Part shown: positions 11,961-20,931 of the stretch, piece by piece
Position numbering within the stretch: the first letter of the stretch is position 1
Layout of the letters: each line of letters starts with the position of its first letter
Origin: Aphrophora alni
Lineage: Eukaryota; Arthropoda; Insecta; Hemiptera; Aphrophoridae
Reading direction: 5' to 3'
DNA length: 64,000 nt
Assembly (NCBI GenBank): GCA_963513935.1
Contig: OY740765.1
Location: 72,609,638 to 72,673,637, forward strand
The notes under the pieces: model-generated
What the model saw: only the letters and a program-made list of their open reading frames with translations
Database searches by the model: none
Told to the model about the DNA's origin: nothing
Position numbers and translations under genes: made by a program

Positions 11961-12162
11961 CGAACCTTAATTAAGCTTTTGACCCAGAACCAGGTAATAT
12001 TTGACTGAATATCAGGTCACAGAGGCTACAAAGGCAACAAAAGGCAGATAAACTGGCAAAAAAATGGATCCAAGAAATCCTTCATTGGCCCAGAACAACT
12101 AAAACCTGTAGCAAAAGAGAGTCTAAAACAATGTCTCCACTTAGAAATTAAGGAATGATGGA

Positions 12163-12431
12163 TAAAATACTCCACAGGAAAACTTTATGGATCGCTGGTC
12201 CAACCAGATCTGAAACCCTCTAAGTTCGTCACTTCACAAAGTAGACGAAATCAGAGAAAAATATTAACCATTGTATCTTCATGGCCATGGCATTTTCAAA
12301 AAGCATCATAATACTTAGGATTATTCCATATTGAATCTGCAGTCAAATTCCAAACAAACAACATTTCCTCCACTACTTTTTTGGTTCAATCAAAATCAAT
12401 GAAAGGAATGTTTCACTGTCTCTAATGTTAG
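12163..12431. repeat. 269-bp segment duplicated at 25122-25390 (copy A)
   Basis: Aligns without gaps to 25122-25390 with about two mismatches seen by eye (both near the left edge). The edges are sharp, from TAAAATACTCCAC to CTAATGTTAG. It covers the 3' part of the hAT-like relic. Confidence 0.9.
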
Positions 12432-12940
12432 ATTTGTCGATCTGCAATACCAATTCAGTAATCTTCAGCGTGTTGAAAAGTATTTCTTCAACATTAGCGG
12501 CCATCTCATCAATCTTTCTTGAGATGGTATCATTACTCAAAAAAGGGACTGATTTAACAAAAGTACTCATTTCATACGTTCCAAGAATAGTTAAAAATTT
12601 CTATATTACTATGTTTCCACAATTGTGAGGCTTATCACATTTTACCAATAACAGAGAAACCTTATAAGAAGCAAGAAGTCCTTTATCAAATTTGCCTGAA
12701 TATTTTTAAAACAGGTTGCATATAGAAATATTTTGATTGTCAAATCGTGACTTGATAAAATGTTATGGGTTTGCCGATTTTGTTAGCTTGCATTTTTGTT
12801 CTAGAAGGCTTCATTGCTTCAATGGAAAATATCTTTTCACAAAGAAGGCAGAAGAGATTCTCTACATTCGTAGGAGACAGGATGAAACCTAATTTCAAGT
12901 ATTCATTTAAGTATTGGCACTATTTCTTCAGTTATGTTTT
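12163..12940 (-). pseudogene. hAT-derived ZBED5/SCAND3-like gene relic
   Basis: On the minus strand about 12920-12775 encodes YLKLGFILS...FCLLCEKIFSIEAMKPS, the degenerate BED zinc finger of ZBED5/SCAND3-type proteins (Y-x-x-x-G-F, C-x-x-C, then S-x-E-A-M-K-P-S). About 12570-12430 encodes FLSNDTISRKIDEMAANVEE, then LVLQIDKS, matching their 'LSNNTVSRRIDxMAxxxE...ALQLDES' block at the start of the hAT catalytic domain. 12427-12163 continues with EEMLFVWNLTADSI (compare EELLFCKPL). Stops and frameshifts make it a pseudogene. Confidence 0.65.
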
Positions 12941-14033
12941 AAAAGTTGTTTGTGTTACGAGTTTTGTTGTTTGTGTATGCCTCCATTATGTTTTTTGATA
13001 AACAGCGGTGGTAGCCTATTACAATTGCAGTTAATCTGTATTGAGGGCTTAGTTCCGCCTACATCTACATATCGTTGATGGTAGTTCCAGGCTCCAACAG
13101 TAAAAGCTAATCAACTACACGGTTGTTTATAGTAGGGGTGCATACTTGATCGTTGCATTTTTCCATAGCTTCTTAGTATCTCTTGTTTGATTTTTAACAA
13201 TTTTATAAAATCTCGGCTCCGTGACTACTTATGATTTAGACTTTGTTCTTACATCTATTACTATTTCATTGCGGCTAACGCTGATGAACCGGACTTTAAT
13301 AAATTGTACTCGGAGTAATGAATACAACATTTAAAAATGAACAGAATGATGAAGGTCTGCATAATGAGGGAGAGAACGGTATTTCAAATATCATAAGTGA
13401 GAGTAAGTGAACTTGTAAATGAAGATGGTAAACAAAAAGATGAAGTAACTGAAAAGGAGTCAACAAGGTCGTGAGACATACTATGTGTACAACACGTGCA
13501 AAAACCTGAACTGCACCCAAAAGATTGTTTTGAGGATTACCATACAAAACAAAATTACTAGCTTAGATTATTGGACTCAATATTTTCATATAGTTTTGAA
13601 GTGTTCTTTCAAGGTTTCATGTTATAACAAATATTATTTCACTCCTTATATAATTCATTTCTTGATTGAATTACTCAATATTTGTAACATTGTACAAATA
13701 TTCAATATTTTGTAAAAATAAAAACAATAATCCAAAATTAGTTATATTTTTTTCTGAAGTATCAGTGTTACCAACAGAATCAAGGAAAATTTATCTTTAA
13801 AAAAAACAAAAAAATATATATTTTTAACATAATATAATAAATAACAGAATCTCTAATTTCATAAATTTTAACATATTATTCAAAGAGATACAATAACCGT
13901 AAATGGACAGCCAGAAAATATGGTATTTTAGAACATAAATCGACATAAATTTTCTCTATATTCTTCCATTCCAAGTATAGTAACACTTTAAATATATTGA
14001 GTAATAATACTGGATATGTACTACAAAACTTAC
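12941..14033. other. CPD intron DNA, no feature recognised
   Basis: AT-rich. No conserved exon was recognised, although at least one missing CPD exon must lie somewhere between 5757 and 14034. Confidence 0.4.
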
Positions 14034-14109
14034 CTCATCATTTTGTATAGTATATGATTGTTTTAAGATGTTATATACATTGGCAACCACCGGGTCTTCA
14101 GATGGTGAT
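14034..14109 (-). CDS. Carboxypeptidase D exon, inactive third M14 domain
   Basis: On the minus strand the acceptor TTTGTTTCTTTTAG precedes base 14109 and the donor GTAAGT follows 14034. The 76-nt exon starts with one base that completes the GT left by exon 26735-27108 (giving Val) and then encodes SPSEDPVVANVYNILKQSYT and five more residues, ending at a codon boundary. This corresponds to the D-D-x-V-F-x-x-L-A-x-x-Y helix after the glycine-rich strand of an M14B domain. The exact phase match over a 12.6-kb intron supports the join. The young retrotransposon ends 38 bp upstream of the acceptor. Confidence 0.75.
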
Positions 14110-14143
14110 CTAAAAGAAACAAAATCAACATAATTCTGAAAAA

Positions 14144-14147
14144 GTAT
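14144..14147. repeat. Target-site duplication (left) GTAT
   Basis: GTAT directly precedes the 5' LTR (TGTAAC...). The same four bases follow the 3' LTR at 22214-22217. A 5-bp reading (AGTAT) is possible if the LTR ends one base earlier. Confidence 0.85.
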
Positions 14148-15429
14148 TGTAACGTTGAGAAGCCCTAAGTAAAAGCTTTGTCCAATTCAAAATGTTTAAA
14201 CCTTGTCAGTTAGAAATAAATGTCAAACATAAACGTCACTCCAACACATAATAAATTTTGTTAAAGGATTTCTAAGGAAACAATACTTCGAAACTACAAA
14301 ATTATTGAAAGGGCGAGGGCAGCGTGACAAATTAAATAGGAAGAGTTGAGTTATGTAATGTGACAACATGGGAAATTAGAAAGTTTGTGTACGCCCAAGT
14401 TAACAAAAGAAAAAGAGACAAAAAACTATGCAGAGGTACGTTGAACTCAGCTAAGAAACAAGATTTAACGAACTTTGAAAGACGGTTAGAGTTTGAAAAA
14501 TCAAATCCAACCAACCAAAAAGAAGCGTCATCCAGAAATAAGCGAAGAAGGGGTAAAACGGGAAAACTCTGCGTAAGAATTCAAAAATCAAAAAAAAGCA
14601 GTGAAGAACGAGCGTCGCAAGGGAGAGGAACTAGGCACAGGGCGAAGTTCGCCAAATCGTCGTAGAGTTGAAGAAAAGTTTTAAGTCATCGAATTATATT
14701 AAAATCATCGTAAAGTTAAAGAAGAGTTTGATTAATTGACTAAGAATTCAAGCAACAGAGTGAGGTAGTTCAAGCTTCGAGATCGTCAAAGTGCCTATAA
14801 ATTGGATTAAGTTTCTTGTGATATCTGCCATAAGTTCGAGGGATCATCTCACCTGTAAAAACTCCAAGAAGACATCATTCCATGCTACTGAACCACGATA
14901 AGTTATCTGATTAGTTATTGTAGTTTTTACTTCAGGTTACCAAAGAAACCACGCCCCAATTTAAATAAAATCTGAGCTAGGCCGAGAGCCATTTAAACTT
15001 AAATTTTCAAAGAGCAATCAAAGTAACTTCATTATATAATTGGTAAATTATACCTGGCGCCCAATAAATCAATAAAGCAATTGAGATATTAAATTATAAA
15101 GACTAAATTAAAATTACAATTAATGATACGATTTTGATGCACCTAATAATAATAATAAAATTGCTATGTTCTAGAATTAAGTATTTCATTGTGTTATAAA
15201 TGTTTATGTCTAGTTTAAGTTGAATGGATGAGATTTATTGATAAGATGAATAAATTTGAATACTCATATATGCATCAAATAATTTGAAGATTTAATTAAT
15301 TCAACTGTTATATATTGGCACCCAACTTTAGGTGCAAATTGTATTTTAAAGAATAAATAATTTTAAATATGATAACGTAGTTGTGTTTTAATCAAAGTAA
15401 TTAATTAAAAATAAATAATAAAGGTTATA
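14148..15429 (+). repeat. 5' LTR (1282 bp)
   Basis: Starts TGTAACG and ends GGTTATA, matched base for base by eye to 20932-22213. The terminus is TA rather than the usual CA. It contains two internal sequences resembling the primer-binding site: TGGCGCCCAA at 15055 and TGGCACCCAAC at 15316. A basic 101-codon open frame inside it (14360-14665) has no ATG and is not called as a gene. Confidence 0.95.
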
Positions 15430-15431
15430 AT

Positions 15432-15448
15432 TGGCGTCCAACTCGTGG
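15432..15448 (+). other. Primer-binding site (tRNA-Lys-like)
   Basis: TGGCGTCCAACTCGTGG lies 2 bp after the LTR. It resembles the TGGCGCCCAACGTGG primer site used with tRNA-Lys by many insect Gypsy-type elements, with a C-to-T change and an extra base. The tRNA assignment is inferred. Confidence 0.7.
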
Positions 15449-15541
15449 TTTAATTAAAATTAAAATTTAGTTCACGTGGTGTAACCTGAAGGTAGCATTA
15501 TAAGATAAGAGACAGAAAGACTATTAGATATAATTAATTTA

Positions 15542-17236
15542 ATGTTAAGACGTAGTAATAGGATAAAAAATTATAAAAAGATGGCAAATAACCAAATAAC
15601 AATGGGGTTTGATGAGGAGATTAATAATCAAATGGGGATAGAATCAGAAATGGATAGAGCTATAGGGATTAATAATAGTGAAAGTAATACTAATGAGGGT
15701 AATAATTCAGGGGAGAGTGAAAATTTAAAGGTGTATGGGACCCCAACGGTAGGATTAAACGAATTAATCGAAATCCTTAATAAAAAATTTGATGAAAGTA
15801 ATAAAAATGCGGAAATCCTAAAAACAAGCATCGATAAAAAATTTGAAGAAAGTAGTAAAAATGCGGAAGCCCTTAATAAAAAGAATTTCGAAGAAATTAA
15901 TAAAAATGCGGAAATTCTAAAAGCAAGGCTCGATAAAAAATTCGCAGAACAAAATAAAAAGCTCGAGGAAAATAATAAAAAATTAGAAGAACTTAGTGGC
16001 AATGTTAGTCAAAATGCGGAGACAATGGACCGAAAATTTAATGAATTTGCGGAGAGATTCGAGAACAAGCTCGAAGAAATTAAATTAAGATCGGATACCA
16101 CAGCCGAGACAATTAGGACGGAAATGAATGATAAATTAAATAAAATTGAAGAAAATTTCACCGATAAATTAGGTAATAAGTGCGAAGATTTAAGAGAAGA
16201 TTTAAAAGAAATTGCAAGTAAAGTCGTGGAAGTAGAAAAGGATGTGCAAGAGAGCATTAAAGAAATCGAAATCACCGTAAACAAAAATTTAACTGAAAAT
16301 CAAATTAACGTAGACGCTCAGATTGATAAGGTAAAGGAAAGTCAAGCTAGATCTAATAATAAAATTCTAGAAATCGAATCACAATGCCAAGAAAATTCAC
16401 AAAAAATTAACCAATATCAGAAACAAACGGACGAAATGAAAAATAAAGTGACAGAAGTAGATGAAAGATTAAGTAATTTAAAAACAAGGGATGGTATCAT
16501 AATAAGGGAACCAGAGATAAGGGATATTAGTTTTACAGGAAAAGAAAGATTCCCAATGCAATTTTTAAGGATCATAAAAGAAGTTAGCGTTAGTTACACA
16601 CATCAAGGGAACATGTATTGGTTAGATAGATATTTAAAAGATGAAGCATGTGTATGGTGGTTTCTACACCGTAGGGAAGTTAAAAACTTCGAAGATTTTG
16701 AAAAAATATTTATGGATAAATATTTTAACGAAATGATACAAGCAAACATCCGAGACAGGTTGGAATTCGGAAAGTTTAAAGGAAAAATTGGGGATGAAGC
16801 TATCACATATGTGGAGAACATGATGTTGGAATGTTCAGAGTTAGAACCGCCGATTTTAGAAGCCCAGTTAGTCCAAAAAATCGCTAAGCACTTTCACCCA
16901 ACTACACTAATTGCTGTTATCACCAGGGGTGTGAAAACAAAGCAGGAATTTGTAAAACTATTGATGGAATTCCGACAGGCAGATGTACGACACATTAATA
17001 GTTACGAAGAAAGAAATGGTAATTATAAGGCATCCTATCCACGCGACGAGAGAGAGGGAGAAGTTGTAAACAGGCCTTGGGGACAAATGAATGGGTACAA
17101 CAGTAGACATTTACCGTTACGTCAGAATAGGGATGTTTACAGAAAACCAGATGTGCGTGCCGACATAAAAAATGGACCAGGGAACCGTTGGGAAGGTCGA
17201 CAACCTGCAGACAGGGACGGAAGAGGGCAAAAGTGA
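15542..17236 (+). CDS. gag: Gag polyprotein
   Basis: 564 residues. Residues about 75-310 are predicted coiled coil rich in K/E/N, built from imperfect repeats of a 'NAEILKxxxDKKFEE' unit. Residues about 316-480 are the capsid-like region with ISFTGKERFPMQFLRII, then YLKDEACVWWFLHRRE and FEKIFMDKYF, the usual 'F.G....p..Fl......A..Ww......F..F...f...f' gag pattern. The C-terminus is basic and Arg/Gly/Asn-rich, with no CCHC zinc knuckle. The ATG at 15542 is first in frame; a second in-frame ATG (M-A-N-N-Q) follows 13 codons later. The ORF ends in TGA at 17234-17236, and the same frame continues into pol. Confidence 0.93.
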   Translation: MLRRSNRIKNYKKMANNQITMGFDEEINNQMGIESEMDRAIGINNSESNTNEGNNSGESENLKVYGTPTVGLNELIEILNKKFDESNKNAEILKTSIDKKFEESSKNAEALNKKNFEEINKNAEILKARLDKKFAEQNKKLEENNKKLEELSGNVSQNAETMDRKFNEFAERFENKLEEIKLRSDTTAETIRTEMNDKLNKIEENFTDKLGNKCEDLREDLKEIASKVVEVEKDVQESIKEIEITVNKNLTENQINVDAQIDKVKESQARSNNKILEIESQCQENSQKINQYQKQTDEMKNKVTEVDERLSNLKTRDGIIIREPEIRDISFTGKERFPMQFLRIIKEVSVSYTHQGNMYWLDRYLKDEACVWWFLHRREVKNFEDFEKIFMDKYFNEMIQANIRDRLEFGKFKGKIGDEAITYVENMMLECSELEPPILEAQLVQKIAKHFHPTTLIAVITRGVKTKQEFVKLLMEFRQADVRHINSYEERNGNYKASYPRDEREGEVVNRPWGQMNGYNSRHLPLRQNRDVYRKPDVRADIKNGPGNRWEGRQPADRDGRGQK

Positions 17237-20200
17237 AAGTTGGAATGGAATGTAGACCTAGCGGATAAGAACAAGGCAACCATAAATACCTTATTCACCG
17301 ATTTAAAAGATTATTTAGAGGACAATCACGACACAAGCGATATAATTAATGACATTAATAAATGTCCAGAAATTAAGTTAGTTTTTAATGAGTGTGTACA
17401 GGTCAGAGCGTTAATCGATACAGGTTGTGAGGTAAATTCGATATCTGAATCTTTCTACAACACAAATAAATTAAATTTAGGAGTTTTTGAAGAATTACCG
17501 GTAGCAGGAGTAAAAGTTATTGGAGCATTAGGTCTGCGTTCCAAAAGTGTTAAAAAACAAATTTTCATTAAAGTTAAGTTAGGAACAGAATTAATCGCCG
17601 TGCATTTTATAATAGTACCAGAACTAATTCGAGATTGTATACTTGGGTTAGAGTTTTTATCAAGAAATCATGCAATCGTCAATTTTATTAATAATAAGTT
17701 AGAAATAGGAAATAAATTAAACTATGGAGTTGGTAGAAAGGAAATTAAATTCGAGGATTCGTCAGAAGTTAATATTGAAAGTTTGAATAATTGCCTACAA
17801 ATTGAAGAGGATAAATATGAATTTGATATAAACAAAATAAGCAATTTGGAACATGTACCACTTGAGAATAGGCAGCGGTTATACAGCATATTTAATAAAT
17901 ATAAAACAGTTTTCAGCAAAAAACCAGGATTAATTTCAACTTATTACCATAAATTTCAAGTAACTGATAGAACACCATACTGTCAGAGGAGTTGGCCAGT
18001 GGCAACTAAGTTTAGAGAAGCCGTTGATGCAGAGATTCAGAGAATGCTAAGTTATGGGATCATCGAGAGAGCAAACAGCGCATACATTAATCCTATAGTA
18101 CCTGTATGTAAGAAAGATGGGAGCGTAAGGATCTGTTTAGACGCCAGGACTATAAATGCGAGAACCATACCGGATTACGAAGGGATTCGACCAATCCAAG
18201 AGTTATTGACAATCGGTAAGAAGATCAGTTGGATGAGTAGTTTAGACCTAACTAGCAGTTTTTGGCAAATCCCGTTGCACGAAGATTGCAAGGATTTCAC
18301 GGCATTTCTGTACAAAGGATTGTGCTACAGGTACAAAACCGTTCCGTTTGGGTTGAGCACAAGCTTAGCAAGTTTAACGCGAGGTTTGGACTCAATTCTG
18401 ACGGAAGAAGTTAAAAGGAATTTAATTATGTATGTGGACGACTGTTTATGTATTTCGCAAAACTGGGAAGATCATGTGGACCAATTAGAAAAAATATTAA
18501 AGGTATTTCAAGACGCCAACTTAACAGTAAATTTTGAGAAATCTATGTTCTGCAGGAAAGAAATAGATTATCTAGGTTTTGTTATCACCACAGATGGTAT
18601 CAAACCGCAAGAGCAAAAAATGATGGCAATTCAAAATTTTCCGCGTCCTAAGACACCAAAACAATTAAAAAGCTTTTTAGGATTAACAAATTTCTACCAC
18701 CGGTTTTCAAAAAATTACGCACAAACAACAGCTCCATTACAAGGACTACTGAAGAAAGGAACAAAATTTAAATGGACAAATAGTATTAACCAGAGTTTTT
18801 TAGCTGTAAAGGAGGAATTTATTGAGGCTGTAACGTTAAAGCACCCAAATATGGAAAAGATGTTTTACTTACAGACAGATGCGTCCGATATTGCGTCAGG
18901 AGCACAACTGTACCAACTCGATGACCAGAATAACATTGCTGTAGTAGGATTTACAAGCAGAACATTTAAAGGGGCTGAGAGATTTTATAGCACTGCCGAA
19001 AAGGAATTGTATAGTGTAGTATTAGGATTAAGGAAATTTAGGAATTATTTATTAGGGAGAAAAATAACCGTTATAACTGACAATAAGGCGATCACTTTCA
19101 TTAACCAATGCAAACTACTTAACGCTAGAATGACGAGGTGGATCTTATTAATTCAGGAGTATAACATCCAAATTCGACACTGCAAGAGAAAAGAAAATAT
19201 TGTTGCAGATACATTGAGCAGATTCCCAGAGGATGGAGAATGTTCACAAGAAAATGGGGAGGACCGACTTGTACAAATCCAATTAGTGTTACAGAAGTTT
19301 AATCCAGAAGTGGGCGAACAGTTACAAAATATAGAAGTTTTACAGAAGAAGGATACAAAATTTAGGAATATAGTAGGTAAATTAGAAGAAAATGATCCAA
19401 AAATTTTAGAATGTTATAAATTGTTTGAAAAAAAATTATTTCGCAAGGAAAGAGGAATGTGGAAATTAATGATTCCAGAAAAATTCATTGAAGTATTAAT
19501 TAAGGAAATTCATGAAATTTGCGGACATATAGGAATAAGCAAATGTTACCATAATTTTAAGGAAGATTTCACGGGAGACAAAGTCGCTAAAAAGGTCAGG
19601 GATATAATAATTAAATGTTTACGATGTCAAAAGTGTAAACATGACAACAAAGGTAGAAACGCAGAACTTACGCCTATTATACCAAAAGGTAAGGGTGAAC
19701 TAGTGTGTGTAGACTATTACGGACCATTGCCTCGGTCAGTCTACGGGTCAAGGTACATCTTAGTAGTGATTGACGCATTTTCTAAATACACAAAATTGTA
19801 TAAGGTAAAAAACACAACAACCGTAACAACATTAAATCAAATCAGGAAATACATTAAAGAAGTCCAATTACCAAAATACATACTTTCGGATAATGGTACA
19901 CAATTTACATCCAAAAAATGGACAGAAGGGTTACAAGAACTGGGAATTAGACAAAGAACCGTTGCAATACGAAATCCACAAAGCAACTTGGCGGAGAGAG
20001 TAATGCGAAATCTAGGTCAACTTTTCAGGATCCTGTTACCTGACAATCACCAAGAATGGGGAAGGCTACTTGAAACTGTGGAAAGTTTCATGAACGAATC
20101 ATACCATGATACAATTGAGTCAACACCATTAGAAGTACAATTTAATACACGTCCGACACGAATTTGGAAAAAATATTTAATTAATCCAGGCAACACAGAA

Positions 20201-20509
20201 ACAAACGACATTGACCACGGAGAAATATACTTACGAATTAAAAATAAAAGGGAAAAATTCGCTAAGAAGTTCAATGAACTGCATCCACCAACCGAATATC
20301 AGATAAATGATTTAGTACTAGTAAGAGCTTGTATTCCGTCAAGCACAATTGAAAAACGATATCACAAGTTCTGTGAACTATATGAAGGACCATACACCGT
20401 AATCTCTAAGATAGGAAAAACTACTTATAAGTTAGCTAGTATTAAAAATAATAAAACTCACATCCGAGGTATATTTAATTGTAGATTATTAAAAAGGTTT
20501 CATAATTAA
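17237..20509 (+). CDS. pol: Pol polyprotein (protease, RT, RNase H, integrase)
   Basis: About 1090 codons in the same frame as gag, opened only by reading through TGA 17234-17236; the first ATG comes around residue 268, after the protease. Protease: ALIDTGCEVNSIS at about residues 55-68. RT: about 245-440, with VPFGLS and the YVDD active site near 396. RNase H: about 540-665 with QTDASD, TAEKEL and VITDNKA. Integrase: zinc-binding H-x3-H...C-x2-C near 755-800 and a D,D-35-E core (VCVDYYG, SDNGTQF, NPQSNLAERV) near 820-925. All catalytic residues are present and there are no internal stops. No chromodomain is evident. Confidence 0.95.
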   Translation, partial: KLEWNVDLADKNKATINTLFTDLKDYLEDNHDTSDIINDINKCPEIKLVFNECVQVRALIDTGCEVNSISESFYNTNKLNLGVFEELPVAGVKVIGALGLRSKSVKKQIFIKVKLGTELIAVHFIIVPELIRDCILGLEFLSRNHAIVNFINNKLEIGNKLNYGVGRKEIKFEDSSEVNIESLNNCLQIEEDKYEFDINKISNLEHVPLENRQRLYSIFNKYKTVFSKKPGLISTYYHKFQVTDRTPYCQRSWPVATKFREAVDAEIQRMLSYGIIERANSAYINPIVPVCKKDGSVRICLDARTINARTIPDYEGIRPIQELLTIGKKISWMSSLDLTSSFWQIPLHEDCKDFTAFLYKGLCYRYKTVPFGLSTSLASLTRGLDSILTEEVKRNLIMYVDDCLCISQNWEDHVDQLEKILKVFQDANLTVNFEKSMFCRKEIDYLGFVITTDGIKPQEQKMMAIQNFPRPKTPKQLKSFLGLTNFYHRFSKNYAQTTAPLQGLLKKGTKFKWTNSINQSFLAVKEEFIEAVTLKHPNMEKMFYLQTDASDIASGAQLYQLDDQNNIAVVGFTSRTFKGAERFYSTAEKELYSVVLGLRKFRNYLLGRKITVITDNKAITFINQCKLLNARMTRWILLIQEYNIQIRHCKRKENIVADTLSRFPEDGECSQENGEDRLVQIQLVLQKFNPEVGEQLQNIEVLQKKDTKFRNIVGKLEENDPKILECYKLFEKKLFRKERGMWKLMIPEKFIEVLIKEIHEICGHIGISKCYHNFKEDFTGDKVAKKVRDIIIKCLRCQKCKHDNKGRNAELTPIIPKGKGELVCVDYYGPLPRSVYGSRYILVVIDAFSKYTKLYKVKNTTTVTTLNQIRKYIKEVQLPKYILSDNGTQFTSKKWTEGLQELGIRQRTVAIRNPQSNLAERVMRNLGQLFRILLPDNHQEWGRLLETVESFMNESYHDTIESTPLEVQFNTRPTRIWKKYLINPGNTETNDIDHGEIYLRIKNKREKFAKKFNELHPPTEYQINDLVLVRACIPSSTIEKRYHKFCELYEGPYTVISKIGKTTYKLASIKNNKTHIRGIFNCRLLKRFHN

Positions 20510-20931
20510 TTAGAGAGTTAAGTAAACAAAAATAAATGAATTTAACTGTAAAATAAAATGTAAACAAACACATGTCCTACAGTTGAAGAGGGTCAAGGGA
20601 ACAATGTTAATTGGGGTTTACAAGAAGGGTTTGTTGACGTGGGATTCTAGACAATGCCATTGTTAAGAAAAAAGGTTGACCGCAGTTTAGGTCATAAAGT
20701 CATTTAAAGGGACAGTAATTCTAGTGGGTTTTTAAATGAGAGTAAGAGTAGGTCATAAAGTCATTTAAAGGGACAGTAATTCTAATGGGTTTTTAAATGA
20801 GAGTAAGAGTAGGTCATAGTCCATGTTACGATATGTATATGTGTATTATTAAAATAAGTTTAGTGTAAAGGTGTATCAAAAGCAAATTTTATCATTAATT
20901 ATGCAATTAACATAAAATTTCTTGGGACTTA
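20510..20931 (+). other. Retrotransposon 3' untranslated region
   Basis: Non-coding interval between pol and the 3' LTR. No env ORF. It contains a 61-bp tandem repeat. Immediately upstream of the LTR is TTTCTTGGGACTTA, which is not a clear polypurine tract; the nearest purine-rich runs are inside the tandem repeat. Confidence 0.85.
20689..20818 (+). repeat. 61-bp tandem repeat (2.1 copies)
   Basis: Units start at 20689, 20750 and (partial) 20811. Each begins AGGTCATAAAGTCATTTAAA and ends with the purine-rich GAGAGTAAGAGT. The two full units differ at one position (TCTAGTGGG versus TCTAATGGG). Confidence 0.95.

Noticed and set aside
14360..14665. 101-residue very basic open frame in both LTRs (also 21144-21449)
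   Set aside because: It has no ATG in frame (it opens at GTG, with a stop upstream at 14333-14335) and no family resemblance. Identical in both LTRs only because the LTRs are identical.
15628..16284. Long minus-strand open frames opposite gag
   Set aside because: Antisense shadows of the K/E/N-rich coiled-coil repeats; Ser/Leu/Phe-rich translations with no signature.
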